A DNA stretch of 64,000 bases, taken from Myxococcales bacterium (lineage in GTDB: Bacteria; Myxococcota_A; Polyangia; Haliangiales; Haliangiaceae). This document shows positions 51,620 to 59,721 of the stretch, piece by piece. Below the pieces are notes generated by a model. That model ran no database searches and had not been told where the DNA came from. It worked only from the letters and a program-made list of their open reading frames with translations. How positions within the stretch are numbered: the first letter of the stretch is position 1; every line of letters begins with the position of its first letter. The stretch spans positions 62,001-126,000 of the forward strand of contig JADKKI010000072.1 in the NCBI GenBank assembly GCA_016720595.1. The letters are read 5' to 3'. The translations under genes and the position numbers were made by a program.

Positions 51620-52636
51620 GTGGTTCGTTCGCTCCTGCTGTCTGCGGTGTGTGCTGCGCTCGCTGCCTGCTATTCGCCGGAGCCCCAACCGGGGTTGCCG
51701 TGCGGCGCGGGTGCGGTGTGTCCCGAGGGGCTCGTGTGCGCGCTCGAGACGAAGAGCTGCGAGCGCACACCCGGTGTGGTCGACAGCGGAGTGGACGCGA
51801 CGGATGGCGCGGGCGGCGATGATGGGTCGATCGATGCACCTCCGATCGATGGCGCGATGGGGACGTGCACCGCCGGCTCGATGATGTTCACCGCGAACGG
51901 GACGTTCACGCTGCCCGCGGGCTGCAGTTCGCTGACGATCAAGGGCTATGGCGGCGGCGGCGCCGGCGGGGCGAGGAACATGGGGACCACCGGGGCGGCA
52001 GGCGGCGACGGCGGGTACGCGGTCAAGAGCCTGACCGGCCAGGCGGCAGGCACGCAGTACCTGATCCAGATCGGGAGCGGCGGGAAGTGTGGCTCCACCG
52101 CGACGACGTCCGGTGGGTTCGCCGGTGGTGGTGGCGGTGGTGCGTCGCAAGATGGCGGCGCGGGCGCGGGCGCGAGCGCGCCGCCCGGCGGCGTGGGTGG
52201 TGCGGGATCCGGCGGTACGCAGGGCGGCGGCGCGGGCGGCGCGGGTGGCTATGGCGGCGGCGGTGGCGGTGGCGGCGGCGACACCAAGCTGGGGAACGGC
52301 GGTGGCGGTGCGACGACGGTCCGGCCCATGTTGTCGATCACCAACCTCGTCGTCGCTGGCGGCGGTGGCGGGGCGGGCACCTCGGATCAGAACGGCGACA
52401 TCGGCGGCGAAGGCGGCGATGCCTGCGGGGGCTACGACGGCACCGCCGGGTCCGCCTCGATTGCCGGCAGCCGCTCCGGCGGCGGCGGTGGCGGCGGCGC
52501 GTGTACCTGCCTGGGTGGGACGTGCGACGCGGCGCCCACCTCGGCGGGCTCGCAGGGAGGATCTGCCGGCATGAACGGCGGGTGCGGTGCGGCCCAGAAC
52601 GGCGACGATGGGCGCGTGGTCATCTCGTATCCGTGA
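51620..52636 (+). CDS. Glycine-rich lipoprotein
   Basis: GTG 51620 gives a lipobox (LLLSAVCAALAACYSPEP, Cys17). A Cys-rich region (LPCGAGAVCPEGLVCALETKSCE) and a Asp/Gly/Ala linker follow. Most of the remaining 250 residues are very rich in Gly (GGGGGAGGYGGGGGGGGGDTKLG), interspersed with short strands such as VKSLTGQAAGTQYLIQIGSGGKCG and TNLVVAGGGGGAGTSD, ending GRVVISYP. The pattern resembles glycine-rich domains of adhesins or ice-binding-like surface proteins. The protein has 338 residues. Repeated GGG makes alignment unreliable. Confidence 0.75.
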   Translation: MVRSLLLSAVCAALAACYSPEPQPGLPCGAGAVCPEGLVCALETKSCERTPGVVDSGVDATDGAGGDDGSIDAPPIDGAMGTCTAGSMMFTANGTFTLPAGCSSLTIKGYGGGGAGGARNMGTTGAAGGDGGYAVKSLTGQAAGTQYLIQIGSGGKCGSTATTSGGFAGGGGGGASQDGGAGAGASAPPGGVGGAGSGGTQGGGAGGAGGYGGGGGGGGGDTKLGNGGGGATTVRPMLSITNLVVAGGGGGAGTSDQNGDIGGEGGDACGGYDGTAGSASIAGSRSGGGGGGGACTCLGGTCDAAPTSAGSQGGSAGMNGGCGAAQNGDDGRVVISYP

Positions 52637-52649
52637 TCCGTGAGGCCGG

Positions 52650-53866
52650 TTAGACCGGCTTGCCGTCCACCCGAGGGGCGATGAGGATCGGCACGCAGGC
52701 CAGCAAGAACAACACGAAGGCCGCTGTCCACGCCGATCCGGCGAGAAACACCGTTGGGCGGTAACTCGTCATGCCAGCCACGAGCGGCCCGAACACACGG
52801 GTCACGGCAGCGAGCGTGATCAATACGAACGCGCCGACCATCAGCGGCGAGGCTGCGAGCAGGCGCCCGGTGTGACCGAGCGCAACGCGGGCCATCATCC
52901 CGAGCGTGAGTGAGCCGATCGCGCCGACGGTGAGCGCGTGCATCGCGATCTGCGGAGGGATGACGCTCGTGAAGGCGGCCAACGCTCGCAGCACGAGCCC
53001 GATCGGGATCCAGAGGTAGCCGACGTGCAAGATCCAGAGAAGTGGCGTCCGCCAGGTGTGTCGGGTTCCCCATCGCCAGGTGCGAACGAGCGTGAGGCCA
53101 CCTGCGCCGGCGGCCCACCCGGCCGTGATCGCGTGTGTTGGCATGAAGAGGTCGAGGGCGATCAGGAACGCCATCGCGCCGATGCTGAGCCGGTCCAGCC
53201 ATTGCGAGGATGCGATCGAGTCCACACGGGTCGCGTTGCGCGTGAACATCGGGAACGTTCGCCCTGCCATCACGAGGATCACGAGGACGACGACCTCGAG
53301 CCCGAGCACGCAACCACGACGTCGCCAGCCGGGGAGCACGCCCAGGACGTCCAGGTGAACCAGCAGGTTGGCCACGAACATCGCAGCCAGAATCGCCAGC
53401 ATCACCAGGTTGCGTGTGTTGCGTGTGGCGATCAACGGACGCGCGATCGCGATCAGCAGCACAGGCAAGAACGCGAGGTCGACGATCGCGATCAGCCATC
53501 CAGGCAAGACCTGCGGGCCGACCAGCACCACCCTGCCCAACGCCCAGAGCGCTGCGGAGCGAGGAGTGGCAGGCCGATCACGGTCTCGCGCTTCGTCCAG
53601 TTCCCCACGGCGGTGAGTAGGAATCCGGCGATCACTGCCGTCGCAAATCCGAAGATCATCTCGTGGGCGTGCCAGTAGATCGGATCGAGGTAACCGCTGA
53701 CTTGCAGTTGGCCATCGAGCGTGAGCAACCAGATCGGGAGAATCAACGTCGCGAACACACCAGCGAGCAAGAAGAACGGGCGAAAGCCTTTCGCTGCGAT
53801 CGGCCACGGGCTGCTCTCCGCAGAGGCGGCCGGGGCGCCGTAGATGGGCAGAACATGGTGGGGCAA
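52650..53866 (-). CDS. nnrS: NnrS family heme-copper membrane protein, frame broken near 53560
   Basis: Coding begins at TTG 53866 (LPHHVLPIYGAPAASAESSPWPIAAKGFRPFFLLAGVFA). It shifts frame near 53545-53565 (TVIGLPLLA to LWALGRVVLVGPQVLPGW) and ends at 52650. The joined product of about 405 residues has about twelve hydrophobic segments, and YWHAHEMIFGFATAVIAGFLLTAVGNWT is the NnrS signature. NnrS is linked to nitrogen-oxide metabolism. A single missing base would restore the gene. The TTG start is inferred because no ATG precedes the signature in frame. Confidence 0.8.
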
Positions 53867-54034
53867 GCCGGTCTCGCTTTTTGGACGCAGCCTGATGGAG
53901 TGCGCGGTCTGCTGCGATTGCAGGACTCGCGCCACCGGTGTCGTCGCGGCGCCGCGGCACGATCCGTTCTGGACGCAAGGTCTGCGCGAATGGCACGGTC
54001 GGCCGTCGTCCCGGTTGTTGCATGGACTCGCGAG

Positions 54035-54259
54035 GTGCGATCGATCCGCTCCGGCATCGGTCTGGTGGTGGCGATCTCCACGCTGGCCGCCCCTGGCTGC
54101 GTCCGGGTTCACCCTCATGAACGCGAGCACCTCGCCGCGCCGGCGATGCGCGCCCCGGTATGGCCGGTGGTGACCACGGGCGACGAGCACGCCTTCGCGG
54201 TGCGCGAGGGGACCGAGGGTGCCAGCGCGGAGGGGGGCGGAGGGTGCGGCTGCAACTGA
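54035..54259 (+). CDS. DUF4266 family lipoprotein, overlapping the next gene
   Basis: GTG 54035 gives 74 residues: MRSIRSGIGLVVAISTLAAPGCVRVHPHEREHLAAPAM, then WPVVTTGDEHAFAVREGTEGASAEGGGGCGCN. The ending, EGASGG-type followed by GGGCGCN, and the ERE.LAxPxM pattern are those of DUF4266 proteins. A lipobox (PGC) is at residue 22. DUF4266 genes are usually next to DUF3570 and thioredoxin- or ApbE-like genes. Here the DUF3570 gene starts 16 bp before this one ends; the other partners are not seen. Confidence 0.8.
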   Translation: MRSIRSGIGLVVAISTLAAPGCVRVHPHEREHLAAPAMRAPVWPVVTTGDEHAFAVREGTEGASAEGGGGCGCN

Positions 54260-55343
54260 TCGCCGCGACGATCGTGTCGATGGTGATTGGATCTACCGCA
54301 CGTGCGGAGCCGACCGATCCGGCCTCGGCGACGGCGAGCTTCCGCGTGTACGCCGATGACGACCACGTGACGGTGGTCTCGCCGGGTGCTCGGGTGAACG
54401 TGTGGCTCGGCACCCGAACGACCTTGGCGGTCGACACCACGGTCGATGCGGTGACAGGCGCGTCGGTCGACGTGATCAGCTCCGCGTCCCCGGCCACGGT
54501 CCACGAGCGGCGGCTCGAGCTCGGCACCACAGTGACCCGATTGCTCCCGATCGGCGCGGCGACCTCGGTCGCGCTCGGTGGGCGGGTGTCGCACGAGCAC
54601 GACTACGACTCCGTCCGCGGGTTCGCGAGCGGCCGCGTGGAGCTCGCGGAGCGGAACACGACCCTCGTGCTCCGCTATGTCGCCGGCCACGACGTCGCCC
54701 ACGCGGTCGGTGATCCGGCGTTCCGGCGAACTCGTGACAGCCACGAGGTGATCGCCACGTGGTCCCAGCTCGTCGATCCACGCATGGTCGTCGACCTGAT
54801 CGTCGATGGGGCCTGGCTCGTGGGGTATCACGCGAGCCCGTACCGGCAGGTCCGGATCACCGTGCCAGCGTCGCCGCTGCCGATCCTCGTCGACGAAGTG
54901 ACGCCGGCGCGGCGCGCGAACCTCGCGGTGGCCGGCCGGGTTCGCCGGGCGCTCGGTGAACACACGTTCGCGACGGCGACGTACCGGCTCCACGTCGACG
55001 ACTGGTCGATGACGAGTCACACGGCGACGCTCGAGTTGTTTCGACAGGTGACGTCGGGCTGGCTCGTCGGGCTGCTCGGTCGTGGTTACTGGCAGGAAGA
55101 GGCCTCGTTCTATCGCGCGCGCTACGGCGACAATGGCGGCCGTGTGCCGGAGCTGCGGACGAGCGATCGGACGCTGGACCGATGCAGAGCGCGTATGTCT
55201 CGTCGACGGCAGACGTCGCGCTTCGTTCCGACTGGCACCTGGTGCTGGCGGTGGGCGTGGTGGGGTCGTGGTTCTCCGAGTTCCCCGCTCAGCGCGAGCG
55301 ACGCGCGGTGATCACGACCGCGAGCCTGATCGCGCCCCTGTGA
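54244..55343 (+). CDS. DUF3570 family protein, probable outer-membrane barrel, frame broken near 55175
   Basis: GTG 54244 gives VRLQLIAATIVSMVIGSTARA as a signal peptide. Body motifs include FRVYADDDHVTVVSPGARVNVWL and TTVDAVTGASVDVISSASP, a DUF3570 start, then repeated strands through YRARYGDNGGRVPELRTSDRTL. Near 55175 the frame shifts to PMQSAYVSSTADVALRSDWHLVLAVG, and coding ends at TGA 55343 (ASLIAPL). One missing base would restore about 366 residues. DUF3570 proteins are predicted outer-membrane beta-barrels. The gene overlaps DUF4266 by 16 bp, so they are co-translated. Confidence 0.75.
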
Positions 55344-55355
55344 GAGCCTGGGTGG

Positions 55356-56687
55356 TCACTGGACACAACCCAGGCCATCGCGCGCAGCGAGCCATTCGAG
55401 GCTGGCGCCTTCGAGATCGAAGGTCGGCATCGCGTCCCGGGCGCTCGGCGAGAGGTCGCCGGAGGCGATGAGGACATCGAGGACATCTAGGCCGATGGGC
55501 TGGAGATGGACGGCGAGGCGGATGCGCTCCGGGCTCCCCGGCACCAGCCAGCTCCGGCTCTTGCTGTGATAGAAGCGCGGATCGGTGCGGTCGGCGGTGA
55601 CCGACGGCGCGAGCAGATCGCTCTCGATGGTCGCGGCCAGCCAGGGGAGCTGGACCTCGGTTCCCGAGGCATCCCGGAACCGGCTGCCGAGCACCCATGC
55701 GCTGGCAGGAGCGCCGGCGTGGACCACCTCTCCGGCTTGGTAGGCGCCGGTGATCGGGGTTGCGACGCCACCCGTCTCGGCCACCATCTCGACCCAGAGC
55801 CTGCGCGCGTGGGTGGTTCCGCTCGGGAAGGCGTGCCCGGCCTGCGGATTGTCGAGCGTGATCGTGACCTCGACTCCGCCGGCTCCGGGGGCCACGCACA
55901 GCTTGGTCGAGATCGTGCCCTTCAGATCGCGGGCGATCCCCCGCCGCTGATCCTCCACGCCGGGCCACTGCGTCAACGCGACGTCCACCGCGGCCATCGC
56001 GTGATCGTGAACCCGTCGGGTTGGACCATGGAGCGCGGCGGGCGCGTCGCTGCCGATCATGTGGCAGCCCGCGCAGGACAGCCCGATCTCCGGGTGCGCG
56101 AACAGACTGGTGCTCCACTCGGCGAAGGTCTGCTCGATCGCGAGGCCGTTGGGCAGCACCACGTCGTGGCACGCGCCACACGCCTTCGATGACTCGAGCG
56201 CCACGCTGGTGAGCAGCGACGACCGGGTCGAGCCGTGTGCCGGCGTGGACACCGGGTGCTGCAAGCCACCTAGCATCGTTCCGTCGTCCGTCCACGCGAG
56301 GTCTCCGTTGTGGATCTCGCCCACGGCGTCGATCTGGTGGCAGGCGATGCAGGTCACGCCACGCAGCGCACGTGGGAGTTGTTCGAGATCGAGGCCGTCC
56401 GACGTCGCTCCGGTGGCCACCGCGACCGGCGCATGGCAGCGGACACAGAAGTCGCCGAGCGCACCGCTCGTGGTGCGTTGACCGAGTCGGTTCATCGCTA
56501 GGAACACGGGATCATCACTGGCATGAGCGTGCATGCTCCCCGCCCACGCCCGCGCGTGTTCGGGGTGGCAGCCGGCGCAGGATGCAGGGTCACGCAGCGC
56601 CTCGAGATCGATCGACTCGCGTCCACAACCGCCTAGCAGCGAGACAAGGAAGACCGTTCTGCTCGCGAGGTGCACGCCCAGCGGCAT
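55356..56687 (-). CDS. Pentaheme cytochrome c lipoprotein
   Basis: ATG 56687 gives a signal with LLGGCG (Cys21) and 443 residues in all. Five CxxCH motifs are seen: CAGCH (37-41), CVRCH (81-85), CIACH (113-117), CGACH (170-174) and CAGCH (205-209). Distal His ligands lie in the surrounding sequence (e.g. HAHASDD, HDVVL). From about residue 240 the C-terminal half is beta-rich and heme-free (VEVTITLDNPQAGHAFPSGTTHARRLWVEM). The plan matches cytochrome c-554-like multiheme proteins. It likely carries electrons in the periplasm or at the outer membrane. It converges with DUF3570 by 12 bp. Confidence 0.9.
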   Translation of the reverse strand: MPLGVHLASRTVFLVSLLGGCGRESIDLEALRDPASCAGCHPEHARAWAGSMHAHASDDPVFLAMNRLGQRTTSGALGDFCVRCHAPVAVATGATSDGLDLEQLPRALRGVTCIACHQIDAVGEIHNGDLAWTDDGTMLGGLQHPVSTPAHGSTRSSLLTSVALESSKACGACHDVVLPNGLAIEQTFAEWSTSLFAHPEIGLSCAGCHMIGSDAPAALHGPTRRVHDHAMAAVDVALTQWPGVEDQRRGIARDLKGTISTKLCVAPGAGGVEVTITLDNPQAGHAFPSGTTHARRLWVEMVAETGGVATPITGAYQAGEVVHAGAPASAWVLGSRFRDASGTEVQLPWLAATIESDLLAPSVTADRTDPRFYHSKSRSWLVPGSPERIRLAVHLQPIGLDVLDVLIASGDLSPSARDAMPTFDLEGASLEWLAARDGLGCVQ

Positions 56688-56831
56688 CGGCGCCGAATGG
56701 CTTCAGTAACCGTGCCCACGTACCGCGCCGTGCGCCGGGGCCAGAACCGTCGTGCACGAAGAACCTGCGCCATGTGCCGGCGGGCCCGCAGGTCGTGCGC
56801 GATCTGTGGTTCGAATGGCGTGAGGACAGCA

Positions 56832-58244
56832 TCACCGCAGCGAGAGGGTGCGCTGCCGCCACTCGGCGCTCGCCCAGCGCGCGGCCGGGCCGAGGCCGCC
56901 GAGGTTCGCGGACTGTCGGTCCACGGCGAGCGTCCCGAGCGTGATCGCCTCGAAGCTCCTGCGCACCACGCCCGCGGTGCGCGACTCGCGGACCACCACG
57001 GCGCGCGTGCCATCGGGCGAGAACCCGGCGAGCTCCACGTAGCCGCGATCCGGACCGTCGGTGTTCGGCGGCAGCACATCGATCATCCAGCCACCGTCGT
57101 CGCCCCGACGGAACAGCCACAGCTCGAGCCAGCCGGGCAGGGGCTCGACGGCGATCACGGCCGTGCTGCGATCGGCGCTGGTGCGCAGCGAGGCCGGCCA
57201 CACCTGACCATGCGTGCACTTCGGGGTCGAGGCGGTGCCTTGCTTGGGCACGAGGGTCACGCAGGTCTCGCCCGGCTCGCCATCCGCGAGCGCGAGGGAG
57301 AGAGCGAGCTTGGGCACGGGGAGCGCGGGGAGTGCGGCCCAGCGCGAGGCGGCCACGCCCACCGCGGCGGCGGCATAGCTCGGTGCATCGTCGTCGGCGA
57401 GGTCGGTCTTCTCCACGCGCGCGAGCATCGCGAACGCCTGCTCGGCCTGCTTCGCGGCGGCGGGAACATCGCCGCGGCGGGCGGTGGCCCACGCGAGCTG
57501 CGCTCCGATCTCCGCGCGCCGGATCCGCAGGCGGTTGGCGGTGACGGCACCGATGCCGGCCTGCGCCGGGGACACGCGCTCGAGCAACGCGAGGCGAGCC
57601 TCGTCCCGGGCGACGCGCGCGGTGGCACCGAGACCCTGCGGCTCGCAGCCGGGCTCGGTCAGCGCGAGCACCGCGGTCGCCGCATCGGCGGGGCCGGGGC
57701 CGAGGGCGAGGCCGCCGTGGAACGCCGCGCCGTCGTAGCAGATGTGCGCGCCATCGGGCTGCTCGATGCTCTGCAGCACGATGCCCCAGCTCCGCGCCAC
57801 CTCGAGCTGCTCGGCCGCGGCGGTGTCGCCGGAGGTCGGGCTGGAGGTCGAGGCGCGGCGCGCGAGGCGCTCGGCGAAGCTGCCGATCGTGATGAGGAGC
57901 GGCGCATCGATCGCGCCTTTGGGGGCGACCTTCAGGTAGATCGCCGCGTACGCGATGCCGAGGGACTCCTGGCCCGGGGTGTCGCGCAGGAAGTCGACCA
58001 CCGCGCGGACCGCCGGGGCGGAGGCCTCCTCGAGGGCGATCGCCTTGACGTTCTTCGCGAGCACCCAGCCCCCGCGCTCGTGGCGGTGATCCCAGACCTT
58101 GAGCCAGCCCTTCTTGTCGCCGCGAACCTCGAGCCAATCGCCCTTCCACAGCACGGCCTGCTGCGCCGAGGTGCGCTCGGCGGCGGCGCGCAGGGCGACA
58201 TGATCTCCGACGACGACGGCGGCCGTGACGGCGAGTGGCAGCAT
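56832..58244 (-). CDS. Exported protein with SH3-like N-terminal domain
   Basis: The start is ATG 58244 overlapping the SPFH stop by one base (TGATG); the GTG at 58247 adds one residue. Residues about 15-65 form an SH3-like domain (VALRAAAERTSAQQAVLWKGDWLEVRGDKKGWLKVWDHRHERGGWV). Residues 70-280 are mostly helical (Ala-rich), and the last third is beta-rich with GYVELAGFSPDGTRAVVV. There is no clear signal cleavage site. The 470-residue product is translationally coupled to the SPFH protein, so the two probably work as a pair at the membrane. Confidence 0.75.
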   Translation of the reverse strand: MLPLAVTAAVVVGDHVALRAAAERTSAQQAVLWKGDWLEVRGDKKGWLKVWDHRHERGGWVLAKNVKAIALEEASAPAVRAVVDFLRDTPGQESLGIAYAAIYLKVAPKGAIDAPLLITIGSFAERLARRASTSSPTSGDTAAAEQLEVARSWGIVLQSIEQPDGAHICYDGAAFHGGLALGPGPADAATAVLALTEPGCEPQGLGATARVARDEARLALLERVSPAQAGIGAVTANRLRIRRAEIGAQLAWATARRGDVPAAAKQAEQAFAMLARVEKTDLADDDAPSYAAAAVGVAASRWAALPALPVPKLALSLALADGEPGETCVTLVPKQGTASTPKCTHGQVWPASLRTSADRSTAVIAVEPLPGWLELWLFRRGDDGGWMIDVLPPNTDGPDRGYVELAGFSPDGTRAVVVRESRTAGVVRRSFEAITLGTLAVDRQSANLGGLGPAARWASAEWRQRTLSLR

Positions 58245-59482
58245 CACTCCTCCGATCCGCCGGCCGCGGGAGCGGGCGGGGTGGTGGTGCTGCCGCCGAG
58301 CAGGCCACTCGCGAAGAAGCCGTTGGTGTTGGGCGGCGCGATGATCACGCTGATCTTGTCGGACAGCTTGTCGGCGAGCGCCTTCTGGATCAGCAGCGGG
58401 TTGTGCTTGAGCAGCGCCGCCTCGCGGGCCATCTGCTCGGTGGTCGCCTTGCCGGTGACATCGAGCCGGTAGGCATCGCTGTCGGCGAGCTTGCGGCGCG
58501 AGTCCGCCTCGCCACCGGCCTCGATCCGGCGCGCATCGGCCTCGCCCTCGGCCTGCTTGATCCGCACCACGCGCGCGGCCTCGGCCTCGAGGCGCTTCTG
58601 CTCGATCTCCTTCTCCTTGAGCGGGAGCACGTGCTGCATCGCCTCGGCCTGGGACTTGGCGGCGATGATCTGCTCGGCGCCGGTGGCGGCGGCGGCCTTC
58701 TCGCGGCGGACCTTGTCGGCCTCGCCCTCGAGCTCGGACTGCTTGATCTGCTTCTCCTTGAGCTCGAGCGTGTACCGCATCTTCTCGGCCGACAGCTCCT
58801 CCGAGAGCAGGGCCTCGAGGCCGTTCTTGTACTGCGTGGGGAGATCGATGCCGCCGATCGCCACGGCCTTGATCACCACGCCCTCACCGGCGAGGGCGGC
58901 GCGCAGCTCGTCCTCGAGGCCCTTCTGGATCGGGGCGCGGTGGGTAGCGAAGATCTCGCGGACGGTGTGCTGGGCGAACGCGCGGTGCAGCGCACCATCC
59001 ACGGTCGGCTGCACCAGATCGTGCTCGAGCTCGTCGGGCCGCAACCGCGCCGCCTTCGACATCTTCTCCGGATCGAGTGCCCAGCGCACGGTGATGTCGA
59101 TGCCGAGCGAGAGGCCCTCGACGGACTGGTACGCCCCGGCGCCGGTGGACTTGATCGCATCCGCCGGGCGGTAGACCTGATCGTGGAGCGGATAGGTCCG
59201 GAACTCGTGGATGCCGGGCAGCGCGAGCGCCCAGCCCTCGTCGAGGATCGTCATCCCGCCGGTCAGCCGGTTCACGCGTACGCCCGCGGTCCCCGCGGGG
59301 ATCGAGCGGATCGGCCGCGCCACCACGAAGCCGACCGTGAGGCCAGTCAACGCGAGCACGGCGAGCACGCGTCGGCCCCGCGAGCTCGACACCATCTCGA
59401 TCACCCCGAGCGTCGCGGCGAGCCCCGTCGCCTTCGCGAGCGTCCCGAGCTTGAACAAACCTCTCTTGATCGTCGTCCACAT
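58244..59482 (-). CDS. SPFH/Band 7 (prohibitin-like) membrane protein
   Basis: ATG 59482 is preceded by GGAGGTGA. The 412-residue product has an N-terminal hydrophobic segment (VLAVLALTGLTVGFVVARP) after about 35 residues and then an SPFH domain: SIPAGTAGVRVNRLTGGMTILDEGWALALPGIHEFRTYPLHDQ, and VKAVAIGGIDLPTQYKNGLEALL. A long coiled-coil region follows (KQSELEGEADKVRREKAAAATGAEQII and REAALLKHNPLLIQ). It ends in a Pro/Gly tail. SPFH proteins form membrane microdomain scaffolds and modulate proteases. It begins 239 bp from the divergent flavoprotein gene. Confidence 0.95.
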   Translation of the reverse strand: MWTTIKRGLFKLGTLAKATGLAATLGVIEMVSSSRGRRVLAVLALTGLTVGFVVARPIRSIPAGTAGVRVNRLTGGMTILDEGWALALPGIHEFRTYPLHDQVYRPADAIKSTGAGAYQSVEGLSLGIDITVRWALDPEKMSKAARLRPDELEHDLVQPTVDGALHRAFAQHTVREIFATHRAPIQKGLEDELRAALAGEGVVIKAVAIGGIDLPTQYKNGLEALLSEELSAEKMRYTLELKEKQIKQSELEGEADKVRREKAAAATGAEQIIAAKSQAEAMQHVLPLKEKEIEQKRLEAEAARVVRIKQAEGEADARRIEAGGEADSRRKLADSDAYRLDVTGKATTEQMAREAALLKHNPLLIQKALADKLSDKISVIIAPPNTNGFFASGLLGGSTTTPPAPAAGGSEE

Positions 59483-59721
59483 GATGCGGTCACCTCCACC
59501 CGTGCCGCCCGTGCATGGCACGCGCCACGCGACGCTCCGTCGAGACGCACGCCTCGTGTGTCGCTGCGGCTACAGCGCGCGTGTCAAAACCCGCGCACGA
59601 TCCACGCGCGGGCACACGCGAGATTCAAAAGTGGATCGGGGCTCGAGCTCGGGTGGCGAGAGCCGATCGCGGGGTGTGGCGGCGCAGCCAAGGCGGCCCC
59701 GGTGTGGGGTACGCTCGTGGG

